A stretch of 64,000 nt of DNA from Sphingomonas sp. MA1305. Its GTDB lineage: Bacteria; Pseudomonadota; Alphaproteobacteria; Sphingomonadales; Sphingomonadaceae. Shown here piece by piece: positions 17,388-25,646 of the stretch (position 1 is its first letter; every line of letters starts with the position of its first letter). The stretch is from assembly GCF_016107325.1 (NCBI RefSeq), contig NZ_RCVT01000001.1:1550001-1614000 (forward strand), in the 5' to 3' direction. A program made the position numbers and the translations under genes. The notes beneath the pieces were generated by a model. That model was given only the letters and a program-made list of their open reading frames with translations. It did not search any database and was not told the DNA's origin.

Positions 17388-20300
17388 GCTACGCCGCGCT
17401 GCTGCGACGCCAGCCGCTGGCGATCGTCATCATCGCGCTCGCGGTCGCGCTCGCCGGCGCCGTGGCGGCGCTGTCGCTGCCGATCGGGCTGTTCCCGCAG
17501 GTCGCCTTTCCGCGCGTCGTCGTCGACATCGACGCCGGCTCGCGCCCCGCCGACCAGACCGCGCTCATCGTCACCAAGCCGGTCGAACAGGCGCTGCGCG
17601 CCGTGCAGGGCGTCCGCAACGTGCGCTCCGAAACGACGCGCGGTTCCGCACAGATCTCGATCGACTTCGGCTGGGGCCGCGACATGGTCGCGAGCACGCT
17701 GCTGGTCGAAGCCGCGATGTCGCGCGCGCTCGGCGCCTTGCCGCCGGGTACCACCTACAACGTCCGGCGGATGGACCCGACCGTCTTCCCGATCATCTCC
17801 TACGCGATCGAAACCTCGCGCGCATCGCCCACCCAGGTACAGGACGTCGCCCGCTACCAGCTCGTGCCGCTGCTCAGCGGGATCGAGGGGCTGGCGCGTG
17901 TGGACGTCCAGGGCGGCGAGACGGCGGAGGTGGAGGTGCTTGCCGACCCTGCCCGCCTCGCCAGCCACAATCTGGCGATGAGCGACCTGTCCACCGCCAT
18001 CGCCAACGGCAATGTGCTGAGCGCGGTCGGGCGGGTGCAGGATCGCGGTCGTCTGTCGTTGGTCGTCGCCGACCGCACGCTGGCCGGTCCCGCCGCGGTC
18101 GGCGATGTCGTGATCCGCACCGATCCCGCCGGGGTCGTGCGCGTCCGCGACGTGGCGACCGTGCAGCAGGGCGTCGTGCCGCAATGGCTGCGGGTCAGCG
18201 AGGACGGCCGGCCGGCGGTGTTGCTCAACATCTACGAACAGCCGGACGGCAATGCGGTGCAGATCGCCCATGCCGTCGCCGCCAGGCTCGCCGCTGCCTC
18301 GCTGCCGCCGGGCACGCGGCTGGTCAGCTGGTACGATCAAAGCGAACTCGTCACGCAGTCCGTGGCGAGCGTCCGCGACGCCGTGCTGATCGGCCTGACG
18401 CTCGCCGCGCTTGTGCTGCTGCTCTTCCTGCGCAGTTGGCGGATCACGCTGATTGCCGCGATCGTCGTGCCCGCGACGCTCGCCGCCACCGTGCTGGTGC
18501 TCGCGATCCTGGGCATGAGCTTCAACATCATGACCTTGGGCGGCATCGCCGCCGCGGTCGGGCTGCTCATCGACGACGTCATCGTCATGGTCGAACACAT
18601 CGTCCGCCGCGCCGCCGCGCCGGCCGCCGACGGTGCCCCGGTCGGACGCGCCGCGGTGCTGCCCGCCGCACGCGAATTCCTCGTGCCGCTGACCGGATCG
18701 AGCCTCGCGACGCTGATCGTCTTCCTGCCGCTGTCGTTCCTGACCGGGGTGACCGGCGCCTTTTCCAAGGCGCTGTCGGTGACGATGGCGGCGGCGCTGG
18801 CGATCTCCTGGGCGATGACGGCCTTCGTCGTCCCCGTGCTCGCGCAGCGATGGGTGACGTTCGGTACGGCCCATGGCGCCGCCGACGACGACGGCCGGCT
18901 CGCGCGGAGCCACGCCGCTGTCCTCGACCGCCTGTCGGCACGCCCCTGGCTGCTCGCCATCATCGCCGTGCCGCTGCTCGCGCTCGGCTATATCGGCTAT
19001 GCCGACGTGCCCACCGGCTTCATGCCCAAGGTGGACGAAGGCGGCTTCGTGATGGACTATTACACGCCGCCCGGTACGTCGCTCGACGAGACGGAACGGC
19101 GGATGGCGCAGGTCGACGCGCTGCTGCGCGCCGATCCGGACGTCCTCACCTTCTCGCGCCGGCTCGGCACCGGACTCGGCGGCGATCTCGGCCAGAGCTA
19201 CCACGGCGATTATTTCGTGCGCCTCAGGGCGGATCACGCCCGCGGCACCGAAGATGTCGCCGCGGCCGTCGCCGATCGGGTCGCTTCGCAGGTGCCGGGC
19301 GTGCAGGTCGAGGTCGCGCAGCTGATGGAGGATCTGATCGGCGACCTGACCGCGGTGCCGCAGCCGATCGAGATCAAGCTGTTCGCCGCGGACCCCACGG
19401 TCCTCACCGATCAGGCGCGCAAGGTCGCCGACGTGATCGACAAGGTCGCTGGCGTCGTCGAGGTGAAGGACGGCGTCCAGCTCGCCGGCGACGCGATCGA
19501 CGTGCGCATCGATCCCATCCGTGCGGGCTTTCAGGGCGTCACGCCCGCCGACGTCCAGACCGCGGTCGACGTCGCGCTGCAGGGCAGCGTCGCCACCACG
19601 CTGGCGCTGCCGACCAAAGCGGTCGACGTCCGCGTCCGGTTGCCCGGCGCCACCACGATCACGCGCGAGGCGCTGGCGCGGCTGCCGATCCGCGCCGCCG
19701 ACGGCCACGTCCTGCCGCTGTCCCGCGTCGCCGACCTAGTGCCCGTCACCGGCCAGCCGCAGATCGCGCGCGAGAATCTGGAACCGATGGTCGCGGTGAC
19801 GGGGCGCATCCAGGGCCGCGGTCTGGGTGCGACGATAGCGGACGTCACGCGCGCGCTTGCCCGGCCCAGTGTGCTCGGCCCCGGCGTCCGCTACGATCTC
19901 GGCGGCCTCTACCAGCAACAGCAGATCGCCTTTGCCGGTCTCATCAAGGTGTTCCTCGCCGCACTGATCGCCGAGTTCATCCTGCTGCTGATCCTCTACC
20001 GCCGGCTGCTGCTGCCGCTGATCATCATCGGCTGTTCGCTGCTGTCGACGACCGCGGTCTTCACCGCGCTGTGGATCACCGGGGTCGACCTCAACATCAC
20101 CGCCTTGATGGGCATGACCATGATCATCGGCATCGGAACCGAAATGGCGATCTTCTACGTCAGCGAATTCCAGGAGCTGGCCAGTACCTTGCCGCCCGGA
20201 CAGGCGGCGCGGACGGCCGCGCACAACCGGCTGCGGCCGATCACGATGACGACCCTCGCCGCGATCCTGACGCTGCTGCCACTCGCCCTCGCGCTCGGGC

Positions 20301-20449
20301 AGGGCGCAGGCATCCAGCAGCCGCTGGCGATCGCGATCATCGCCGGATTGCTGTTGCAATATCCCCTCGTGTTATTGGCCATGCCTGTTCTGGTCGGAAG
20401 ACTAGCGAAACCTTGGTCTGGTGTCGGCGATCAGTCGACTACTGTGTGA
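17384..20449 (+). CDS. RND efflux pump inner membrane transporter
   Basis: Proton-driven pump of 1021 residues with twelve predicted transmembrane helices and two large periplasmic loops. Visible signatures: N-terminal LSLPIGLFPQVAFPRV, the TM4 segment AAVGLLIDDVIVMVEHI with the paired aspartates used in proton relay, and the second-half loop starting FMPKVDEGGFVMDYYTPPGTS. In TM10 the position that holds the relay lysine in AcrB-type pumps reads GIGTEMAI, apparently with no lysine. It resembles the HAE/HME RND families, and I cannot tell drug from metal export by reading. A GTG start at 17384 overlaps the adaptor stop. The divergent two-component system is the likely regulator. Confidence 0.92.
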   Translation: MSYAALLRRQPLAIVIIALAVALAGAVAALSLPIGLFPQVAFPRVVVDIDAGSRPADQTALIVTKPVEQALRAVQGVRNVRSETTRGSAQISIDFGWGRDMVASTLLVEAAMSRALGALPPGTTYNVRRMDPTVFPIISYAIETSRASPTQVQDVARYQLVPLLSGIEGLARVDVQGGETAEVEVLADPARLASHNLAMSDLSTAIANGNVLSAVGRVQDRGRLSLVVADRTLAGPAAVGDVVIRTDPAGVVRVRDVATVQQGVVPQWLRVSEDGRPAVLLNIYEQPDGNAVQIAHAVAARLAAASLPPGTRLVSWYDQSELVTQSVASVRDAVLIGLTLAALVLLLFLRSWRITLIAAIVVPATLAATVLVLAILGMSFNIMTLGGIAAAVGLLIDDVIVMVEHIVRRAAAPAADGAPVGRAAVLPAAREFLVPLTGSSLATLIVFLPLSFLTGVTGAFSKALSVTMAAALAISWAMTAFVVPVLAQRWVTFGTAHGAADDDGRLARSHAAVLDRLSARPWLLAIIAVPLLALGYIGYADVPTGFMPKVDEGGFVMDYYTPPGTSLDETERRMAQVDALLRADPDVLTFSRRLGTGLGGDLGQSYHGDYFVRLRADHARGTEDVAAAVADRVASQVPGVQVEVAQLMEDLIGDLTAVPQPIEIKLFAADPTVLTDQARKVADVIDKVAGVVEVKDGVQLAGDAIDVRIDPIRAGFQGVTPADVQTAVDVALQGSVATTLALPTKAVDVRVRLPGATTITREALARLPIRAADGHVLPLSRVADLVPVTGQPQIARENLEPMVAVTGRIQGRGLGATIADVTRALARPSVLGPGVRYDLGGLYQQQQIAFAGLIKVFLAALIAEFILLLILYRRLLLPLIIIGCSLLSTTAVFTALWITGVDLNITALMGMTMIIGIGTEMAIFYVSEFQELASTLPPGQAARTAAHNRLRPITMTTLAAILTLLPLALALGQGAGIQQPLAIAIIAGLLLQYPLVLLAMPVLVGRLAKPWSGVGDQSTTV

Positions 20450-20639
20450 AGTCTGCTGGACCTGATCCAATTGCCATCGGTCGAGGCTGCCAGGCCACTT
20501 CCAGCTTTCCGCCGCTCGTTCATCGCGCGGGAGCGGATCCCCTAAAGCGATACCGGGAAGCTACCGGCGTCAAGCTCAGGGCTTACGTGCGGGAGCGCCG
20601 CTTCGGAGCTCCGTCCAGGCGGCGAGACCCAACATCATC

Positions 20640-21108
20640 ATCGGGTCGACATCGCAGCGAAGCTGGTGTTAGCCGGGCGCGGCCGGCGGAACGGCTACGT
20701 CGAGGCACTCACCGAACATGGCGTCGATGTGGATCCGGAGCTGATCGTCAAATCGACCTTCAGCATCGATGCGGGAACGGATGCGGCCCTCTCGCTGATG
20801 CGGCTCGCCTCCCCCCCAACCGCAATCTTCGCGGTGAACGACAACACCGCCATCGGCGCCATGTCCGCGTTGATCAATCTTGGGCTCGGCGTGCCAAAGG
20901 ACATTTCGCTTGTGGGCTACAACGACATTCCGATCGTCGGTTGCCTGCCCCGCTGACGACGTTGCAGGTCCCGTTCGATCAGATCGCCTCGACCGCGCTC
21001 GATCTGCTTGTGACCGGGAGGAGCAGACCGCGCGAACCGATACAGATGGTGGCCCCTACCCTGATCCCACGCCGCTCTACGGCGGCGAGAGATGCGACCG
21101 CAGTCTAA
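20640..21108 (+). pseudogene. LacI-family regulator, truncated and frameshifted
   Basis: The C-terminal ligand-binding half of a LacI/GalR-type repressor is recognisable: GRRNGYVEALTEHGVDVDPELI, SPPTAIFAVNDNTAIGAMSAL and LGLGVPKDISLVGYNDIPIV. Around 20950 the frame shifts, and the next frame continues PLTTLQVPFDQIASTALDLLVTG, the normal end of the family. The helix-turn-helix domain and first half of the sensor domain are missing upstream. The remnant is non-functional and sits directly behind the RND operon. Confidence 0.75.
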
Positions 21109-21460
21109 AGCGAGTCTGAGGAAATTCGGGGTAATCCGCTCCTCGCGGTCATCGCCGGAATCCGGGTCTACCGCGACAAGTATCCCGCTTGGATAGCTCG
21201 GCATGCTGCCGCTTGTCCGGCTGCCTATATTCATGCCCGCATAGCGGGTGATTTGCCCCTATTCGGATTGACGAGGCCGCTACTCACGCGCTGTCGCCCT
21301 ATCGCGCCCGATCGTCACGCGGACAAAACGACGCAGACCCTGCCAATGTCGCGGGACGCCTGGCTGGCCGTGGGAGGACCGATACGAGCTTGATCAAGTG
21401 GGCGACAAACTTGCAGGCGCGCGGCAGCGCTGCGACGGGTCGTCGGCCACATACGTCATG
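21109..21460. other. Intergenic region, nothing recognised
   Basis: About 350 bp between the LacI remnant and the PEP-CTERM gene on the other strand. No family signatures were found in any frame. Confidence 0.4.
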
Positions 21461-21492
21461 AGGCCGCCACCCCGGGTGCGGGGTGACGGCCT
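21461..21492 (-). terminator. Candidate 3' hairpin of PEP-CTERM gene
   Basis: AGGCCGcCACCCC and GGGGTGaCGGCCT form a 13-bp stem with one mismatch and a short loop, 22 bp past the stop of the minus-strand PEP-CTERM gene. No U-run follows, so termination is only probable. Confidence 0.45.
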
Positions 21493-21514
21493 TACTCAGC
21501 CTGACAGGGGCGCG

Positions 21515-22150
21515 TCAGGCGAAGCGCAAGTTGGTGTTGATCCCGGCCTTCCGGCGGCGACGCATCATGAAACCGACCGCGCCGATGCCGACGATCATCA
21601 TCGCCCAACTGGCGGGTTCCGGCACCGCCGAAGTGACGGTCAGCGACTTGAGTTGCAGATAGTCCCAGCCGCCATAGGAGAGCAGCGTGAAGGTCCGCGC
21701 GGCCGAAGGCGCGTTTTTCGACGCATCGCTTTTGAAGACCGGGTTGAACGTCAGGTCGCCCGCGAACGCGCCGCTATGCGGCTGACCGAAAACATAATTA
21801 CTGTCGATTCGCTGACCAACGAGATCCTTGCTCAGATCGAGCGTAGCCGGAATATAGAAGGTGAGCCCGGTGAAATCGGCCGTCGAGAACGTGCCATTGC
21901 CCCATCTCGCCCCCGAGACGGTCATGACGAGGTTGCTGACCGCCGACCAGTCGGCCTTCGACAGCGGCGTGGTGCCGCTGTTGAGCCGCGCCAGTTCGCT
22001 ATCGGCGATGTCGAACGAGCCGACAGCCGTGCCCTTGCTCTCCAAAATGCCTTCATAAAGGAAGTTGACTTTGGCAGCCTCAGCGGATGCGGCACCAACG
22101 AGCGCTGCCGACGCAGCCGCGAAGACTGCTAAACCTTTGAACAAGGGCAT
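21515..22150 (-). CDS. PEP-CTERM sorting domain protein
   Basis: Secreted protein of 211 residues. The signal peptide (FKGLAVFAAASAALVGAASA) is followed by a beta-rich body with YEGILESKGTAVGSFDIAD, where small domains of this kind (EGxxxSxGTAxGSFxI) recur in PEP-CTERM proteins, and by the sorting tail VPEPASWAMMIVGIGAVGFMMRRRRKAG. The tail has the classical order of PEP motif, hydrophobic helix and arginine cluster near the end. ATG at 22150 is chosen because AGGAGGTG lies 8 nt upstream and the signal peptide begins there. An exosortase is expected elsewhere in the genome. The role of the body is unknown. Confidence 0.88.
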   Translation of the reverse strand: MPLFKGLAVFAAASAALVGAASAEAAKVNFLYEGILESKGTAVGSFDIADSELARLNSGTTPLSKADWSAVSNLVMTVSGARWGNGTFSTADFTGLTFYIPATLDLSKDLVGQRIDSNYVFGQPHSGAFAGDLTFNPVFKSDASKNAPSAARTFTLLSYGGWDYLQLKSLTVTSAVPEPASWAMMIVGIGAVGFMMRRRRKAGINTNLRFA

Positions 22151-22412
22151 AATATTCACACCTCCTGCTAGCCTTTTTTGGCGGACGGACAAGGTAATAA
22201 CCCGATTAACCTTTACTGTCCACAAGAAGAGCCATAGGACTTTGTGTCTCTATTCTGTAACCAATCACTCATCAGTAGCTAGTAAGCTTTTGATAGTTGG
22301 AGAAAACTGTTCATTCTGTCGGTTTCAAATGCCCAATTTTGGCACAGCAACGAAGAATTTAGATTTTAAAAGGACATGATGTTACATTAGCTAAGCTATT
22401 GAAAGCACAGGC

Positions 22413-22592
22413 AGCGCCTGGCGCAATGTGGTTCGCACCGGTGCCATCGGACTCCATCGCGACGATGGCAGCCGCTCTGTCACGCCAGAGGATTTCGTCG
22501 TTGACGCCGGCATTCGCCCGAGCGCCGTCACGATGGACCATTACCGGCCGTCCCGCACCACCACCGACAATCTCGCGACCGGCAATCTGTGA
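22413..22592 (+). other. Possible decayed coding fragment
   Basis: One forward frame reads as a plausible protein piece (TGAIGLHRDDGSRSVTPEDF, VVDAGIRPSAVTMDHYRPS) for 60 codons and ends in TGA, but it has no start codon or ribosome binding site. The rest of 22151-23041 holds the PEP-CTERM promoter region, the broken tRNA copy and no other gene. It may be chance. Confidence 0.2.
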
Positions 22593-22670
22593 TGCTGCAG
22601 GAACGGTGGGCGGAAACTGGGCTTAGGATCCATGATCGATCCAAAAGATAATGAAAACGTTCTCTTCGTG

Positions 22671-22711
22671 TAGCTTGGCAAGCTTCTGCTCTACCATTGA
22701 GCTACACTTGC
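22671..22711 (-). pseudogene. tRNA-Gly fragment (5' half copy)
   Basis: On the minus strand 36 bases match the tRNA-Gly at 7955-8025 with one change in the anticodon loop (CCC becomes GCC). D-arm and anticodon arm are kept, but the acceptor start is altered (GCAAGTG) and the sequence diverges before the T-arm. It cannot form a working tRNA and looks like a duplication or integration scar. Confidence 0.7.
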
Positions 22712-23041
22712 GACGGCATCCGCGCCGGCGTGTCCCCAGCCCTGGCCGACGCACATCCCACGTCCGTTAAGCCGTCATTGCCACGTCGACAGACCGGCCG
22801 CAGCCAAACCCGTCGCAGGCGCAAGAGCGCCGACGCCGCCCAAGGCCGGAAATCCGCGGCCCACCCCCAGTGACAACCGGTTCTGCGACCCGGTCCGAGG
22901 CCCCGTCATCGCACCGGACGAGGGCATGCGGGCGGCCATGGATGACGATCATGCTAACCATGGAATGTCCGACATAACAAGCGGTTGACGAGCCGCGTTC
23001 GGCGGCGCACGCTCCTCCCTCCATAAGAAGAGGAGCCTGAC

Positions 23042-23236
23042 ATGCGCACCATTCTGCTTGCCGCCGCAACCTTCGGCCTCGTTGCCGGCGCTCCGGCATT
23101 CGCCGCGCCGTGCAAGGATCCCAAGACCGGCAAGTTCATCAAGTGCGCGGCAAAGGCTCCGGCGAAGGCCGTGCGCTGCAAGAATGCGAAAGGTCAGTTC
23201 GCCAAATGCGGCACCGCGGGCGCCACGCCCGCCTGA
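23042..23236 (+). CDS. Small secreted Lys/Cys-rich protein
   Basis: A 64-residue protein. The signal peptide (RTILLAAATFGLVAGAPAFA) ends with an AXA cleavage site. The mature part is about 43 residues, very basic, and contains two similar modules, CKDPKTGKFIKC and CKNAKGQFAKC, each ending in cysteine, joined by an Ala/Lys-rich linker. Four cysteines could form two disulfides. AGAGGAG lies 6 nt before the ATG. It stands alone, with no partner gene within 250 bp. Proteins like this are common in sphingomonads but I know of no function. Confidence 0.75.
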   Translation: MRTILLAAATFGLVAGAPAFAAPCKDPKTGKFIKCAAKAPAKAVRCKNAKGQFAKCGTAGATPA

Positions 23237-23498
23237 TCACACGGCATCGATATCGGCATCGGCACATGCGGGAAGATCGCATTGTGCCGATCCTGACCGC
23301 CGACGAAGGCCGCCCGATCCCCTGGCCTCGTAGGTGCGACCTAGCGAGCCGTGCGGAAAGGCCGCAACACGCGCCATCATGGGCTCGCCACGTCGTGCGC
23401 CGATACCACGATCGACGTCTTTCGCCGTTGCAGCAGGCCGACGCTGGCGTTGCGCATCGCACGCCATCCGACCACCGCCGGACGGCGCTTCGCCCCTA

Positions 23499-24257
23499 TT
23501 AGATTCCGCCCTGCACCACGCTGCGCCCACCCGCCTCCAAGGCCTGCGTCAGGTCGGCGAGGCAGGCGTCGACCAACGCAGCGTCCGGACTGCGGACAAC
23601 GAAATTGGCTCCGGTACGGCCGTCACGGAAGAAGGGATAGCTGCCGATCGCGACGCCTTCGTGCGTTTTCTCGGCGTCGCGGAGCAGATCGGCGACCTCG
23701 CTTTCGGCGACCCAGCAACCGATCGTGCCGGAAACGACCGGACGGCCGCCCTCCAGCGTGCCGGTGAGCGCGTCGAGCATGCCGGCGGTGATATGCGGCA
23801 CGCCGGCCATGACGAAGATATTGCCGACATGGATGCCCGGCGCGCCGGAGACGCGGTTGGGGATCAATGTCGCCCCTTCCGGCACCCGCGCCATCCGCGC
23901 GCGCGCATCGGTCAGCCCGCCGCGCGACTGGTAATAGGCCTCCAGGATCGCCATCGCCTCCGGGTGGTGGACGACGGCGACGCCGAGCGCCGCGGCGATC
24001 GCATCGACAGTGATGTCGTCATGGGTCGGGCCGATCCCGCCGGTGGTGAACAGATAGTCGTTGCGCGCCCGCAGGATATTGACGGCCTCGACGATCGCCT
24101 CCTGTCGGTCGGGGACCACCCGCACCTCGGCGAGGCGGATACCCTGGACGTTGAGCCAGGCGGCGAGTTGCGCGATGTTCTTGTCCTGCGTGCGGCCGGA
24201 GAGGATCTCGTCGCCGATCACCACCAGCGCGGCGGTCCAGATACGCTCAGCTGTCAT
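23499..24257 (-). CDS. CinA-like molybdopterin-binding-domain protein
   Basis: Stand-alone MoCF-type domain protein of 252 residues. Visible are ALVVIGDEILSGRTQDKN and the glycine loop TTGGIGPTHDDITVDAIAAAL, hallmarks of the MoaB/Mog/CinA N-terminal fold, with VSGAPGIHVGNIFVMAGVP further on. The C-terminal nicotinamide-nucleotide deamidase domain of full CinA is missing, so this is the short form common in alphaproteobacteria; proposed roles are in pyridine nucleotide repair or molybdopterin binding. ATG at 24257 starts TAERIW directly before the family's first strand. It is divergent from map with about 50 bp between starts. Confidence 0.85.
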   Translation of the reverse strand: MTAERIWTAALVVIGDEILSGRTQDKNIAQLAAWLNVQGIRLAEVRVVPDRQEAIVEAVNILRARNDYLFTTGGIGPTHDDITVDAIAAALGVAVVHHPEAMAILEAYYQSRGGLTDARARMARVPEGATLIPNRVSGAPGIHVGNIFVMAGVPHITAGMLDALTGTLEGGRPVVSGTIGCWVAESEVADLLRDAEKTHEGVAIGSYPFFRDGRTGANFVVRSPDAALVDACLADLTQALEAGGRSVVQGGI

Positions 24258-24308
24258 GACCCTTGCCTTAGCCTCGCAAAACCGCGCCCGCCACGTTATA
24301 TGATGGCG

Positions 24309-25136
24309 ATGACCGAATATGTGACCGTCACCTCCGACGCGCCGGAGGCGCGCACCGGCGCCATCAAGCTGCACGGCCCCGCCGCCTTCGCCGGCATGCA
24401 CAAGGCGGGCAAGCTCGCCGCCGAGACGCTCGACATGCTGGTGCCGCACATGGTCCCCGGCGTGACCACGGCAGAGATCGACCGGCTGATCTATGATTTC
24501 GTCACCGCCGGCGGCGGCGTGCCGGCGACCTTGGGCTATCGCGGCTACACCCACTCGACCTGCATCTCGATTAACCATGTCGTCTGCCACGGCATCCCCG
24601 GCGACAAAACGCTGAAGGCGGGCGACATCGTCAATGTCGACGTGACCCCGATCGTCGACGGCTGGCATGGCGACACCAGCCGCATGTATCTGATCGGCGA
24701 CGTGCCGCTGAAGGCGAAGCGGCTGGTCGAGGTGACCTACGAATGCCTGATGCTCGGCATCGAGCAGGCGCGACCGGGCAACCACATGGGTGACGTCGCG
24801 CATGCGATCCAGCGCCATGCGGAGAAGCACCGCTATGGCGTGGTGCGCGATTTCTGCGGTCATGGCCTCGGCCGGCTGTTCCACGACGCGCCGGAGGTGG
24901 TGCATGTCGGCCGCCCCGGCACCGGGCCGGAGCTGCGGCCGGGCATGATCTTCACGATCGAGCCGATGATCAACATCGGCCGCCCCGACGTAAAGCTGCT
25001 CGACGACGGCTGGACGGCGGTGACGCGCGACCGCTCGCTGTCGGCGCAGTTCGAACATTCGATCGGCATCACCGAGGACGGCTGCGAGATCTTCACGCTT
25101 AGTCCCAAGGGATACACCCAGCCGCCCTACGCGTAA
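24309..25136 (+). CDS. map: Methionine aminopeptidase type I
   Basis: Cytoplasmic metalloenzyme of 275 residues that removes the initiator methionine from nascent proteins. The metal ligands are visible in order: the Asp pair in NVDVTPIVDGWHGDTSRM, the His in FCGHGLGRLFHDAPEV, the Glu in FTIEPMI and the Glu in QFEHSIGIT; the substrate-positioning HGIPGDK is also present. Three in-frame ATGs lie at 24300, 24303 and 24309; the last gives TEYVTVTSDAPE, the start I expect for sphingomonad homologs, but none has a clear Shine-Dalgarno. A small transporter gene follows after 8 bp. Confidence 0.95.
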   Translation: MTEYVTVTSDAPEARTGAIKLHGPAAFAGMHKAGKLAAETLDMLVPHMVPGVTTAEIDRLIYDFVTAGGGVPATLGYRGYTHSTCISINHVVCHGIPGDKTLKAGDIVNVDVTPIVDGWHGDTSRMYLIGDVPLKAKRLVEVTYECLMLGIEQARPGNHMGDVAHAIQRHAEKHRYGVVRDFCGHGLGRLFHDAPEVVHVGRPGTGPELRPGMIFTIEPMINIGRPDVKLLDDGWTAVTRDRSLSAQFEHSIGITEDGCEIFTLSPKGYTQPPYA

Positions 25137-25144
25137 CAGGCGGC

Positions 25145-25588
25145 ATGCCCGCCGCCCTACTGCCGCTGCTCGCCGTCCTGTTCGCCGGGGTCGGCATCGC
25201 CGTGCAGGCGCCGACCAACGCCGCATTGGCCAAGACGTCCGGATCGGTGGTACTGGCGGCGCTGGTGTCCTTTTTGGTCGGGTCGGTCGTGCTCGCGGTC
25301 GCGTGGGTGGCCTTTGACCGCACTGCACCGGCCGCCTTGAAGGGTGCGCCCGGCTGGGCTTGGCTGGGCGGCCTGTACGGTGCCGGCTTCGTCGCGGCGA
25401 TGGCCTATGCGGCGCCGCGCCTCGGCCTCGCCACCGCCCTGACGGTGGCGATCGCCAGCCAGCTCGCCACCGCGCTGCTCCTCGACAATTTCGGCCTGCT
25501 CGGCCTGAAGACCGAGCCGGTCACACTGCCGCGGTTGTTGGGTGCGGCGCTGGTTATCGGCGGCGTGGTGCTGATGCGGCGGAGCTGA
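25145..25588 (+). CDS. DMT-family small transporter (DUF606/YdcZ-like)
   Basis: Integral membrane protein of 147 residues with about five hydrophobic helices. It opens ALLPLLAVLFAGVGIAVQAPTNAALAK and ends in GAALVIGGVVLMRRS, the two most conserved parts of the DUF606 branch of the drug/metabolite transporter superfamily; such half-size proteins act as dimers. Substrate unknown. It starts 8 bp after map, so it is likely co-transcribed with it, though a functional link is not obvious. Confidence 0.8.
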   Translation: MPAALLPLLAVLFAGVGIAVQAPTNAALAKTSGSVVLAALVSFLVGSVVLAVAWVAFDRTAPAALKGAPGWAWLGGLYGAGFVAAMAYAAPRLGLATALTVAIASQLATALLLDNFGLLGLKTEPVTLPRLLGAALVIGGVVLMRRS

Positions 25589-25646
25589 GGCCGATCCGAT
25601 GGCCACCGTCATCAACCTGACGCAAGCGCCGCGCAAATCAACGGCA

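Noticed and set aside
17342..19708. A 788-codon open frame antisense to the RND pump
   Set aside because: Low-complexity Arg/Gly/Asp composition and no start signal; a codon-bias shadow of a clear transporter gene.
21398..22132. Forward open frame opposite the second PEP-CTERM gene
   Set aside because: The minus-strand frame has a signal peptide, a sorting tail and a good ribosome binding site; the forward one has none.
22671..22711. A second functional tRNA-Gly
   Set aside because: The acceptor pairing and the T-arm are missing; only the 5' half is conserved.
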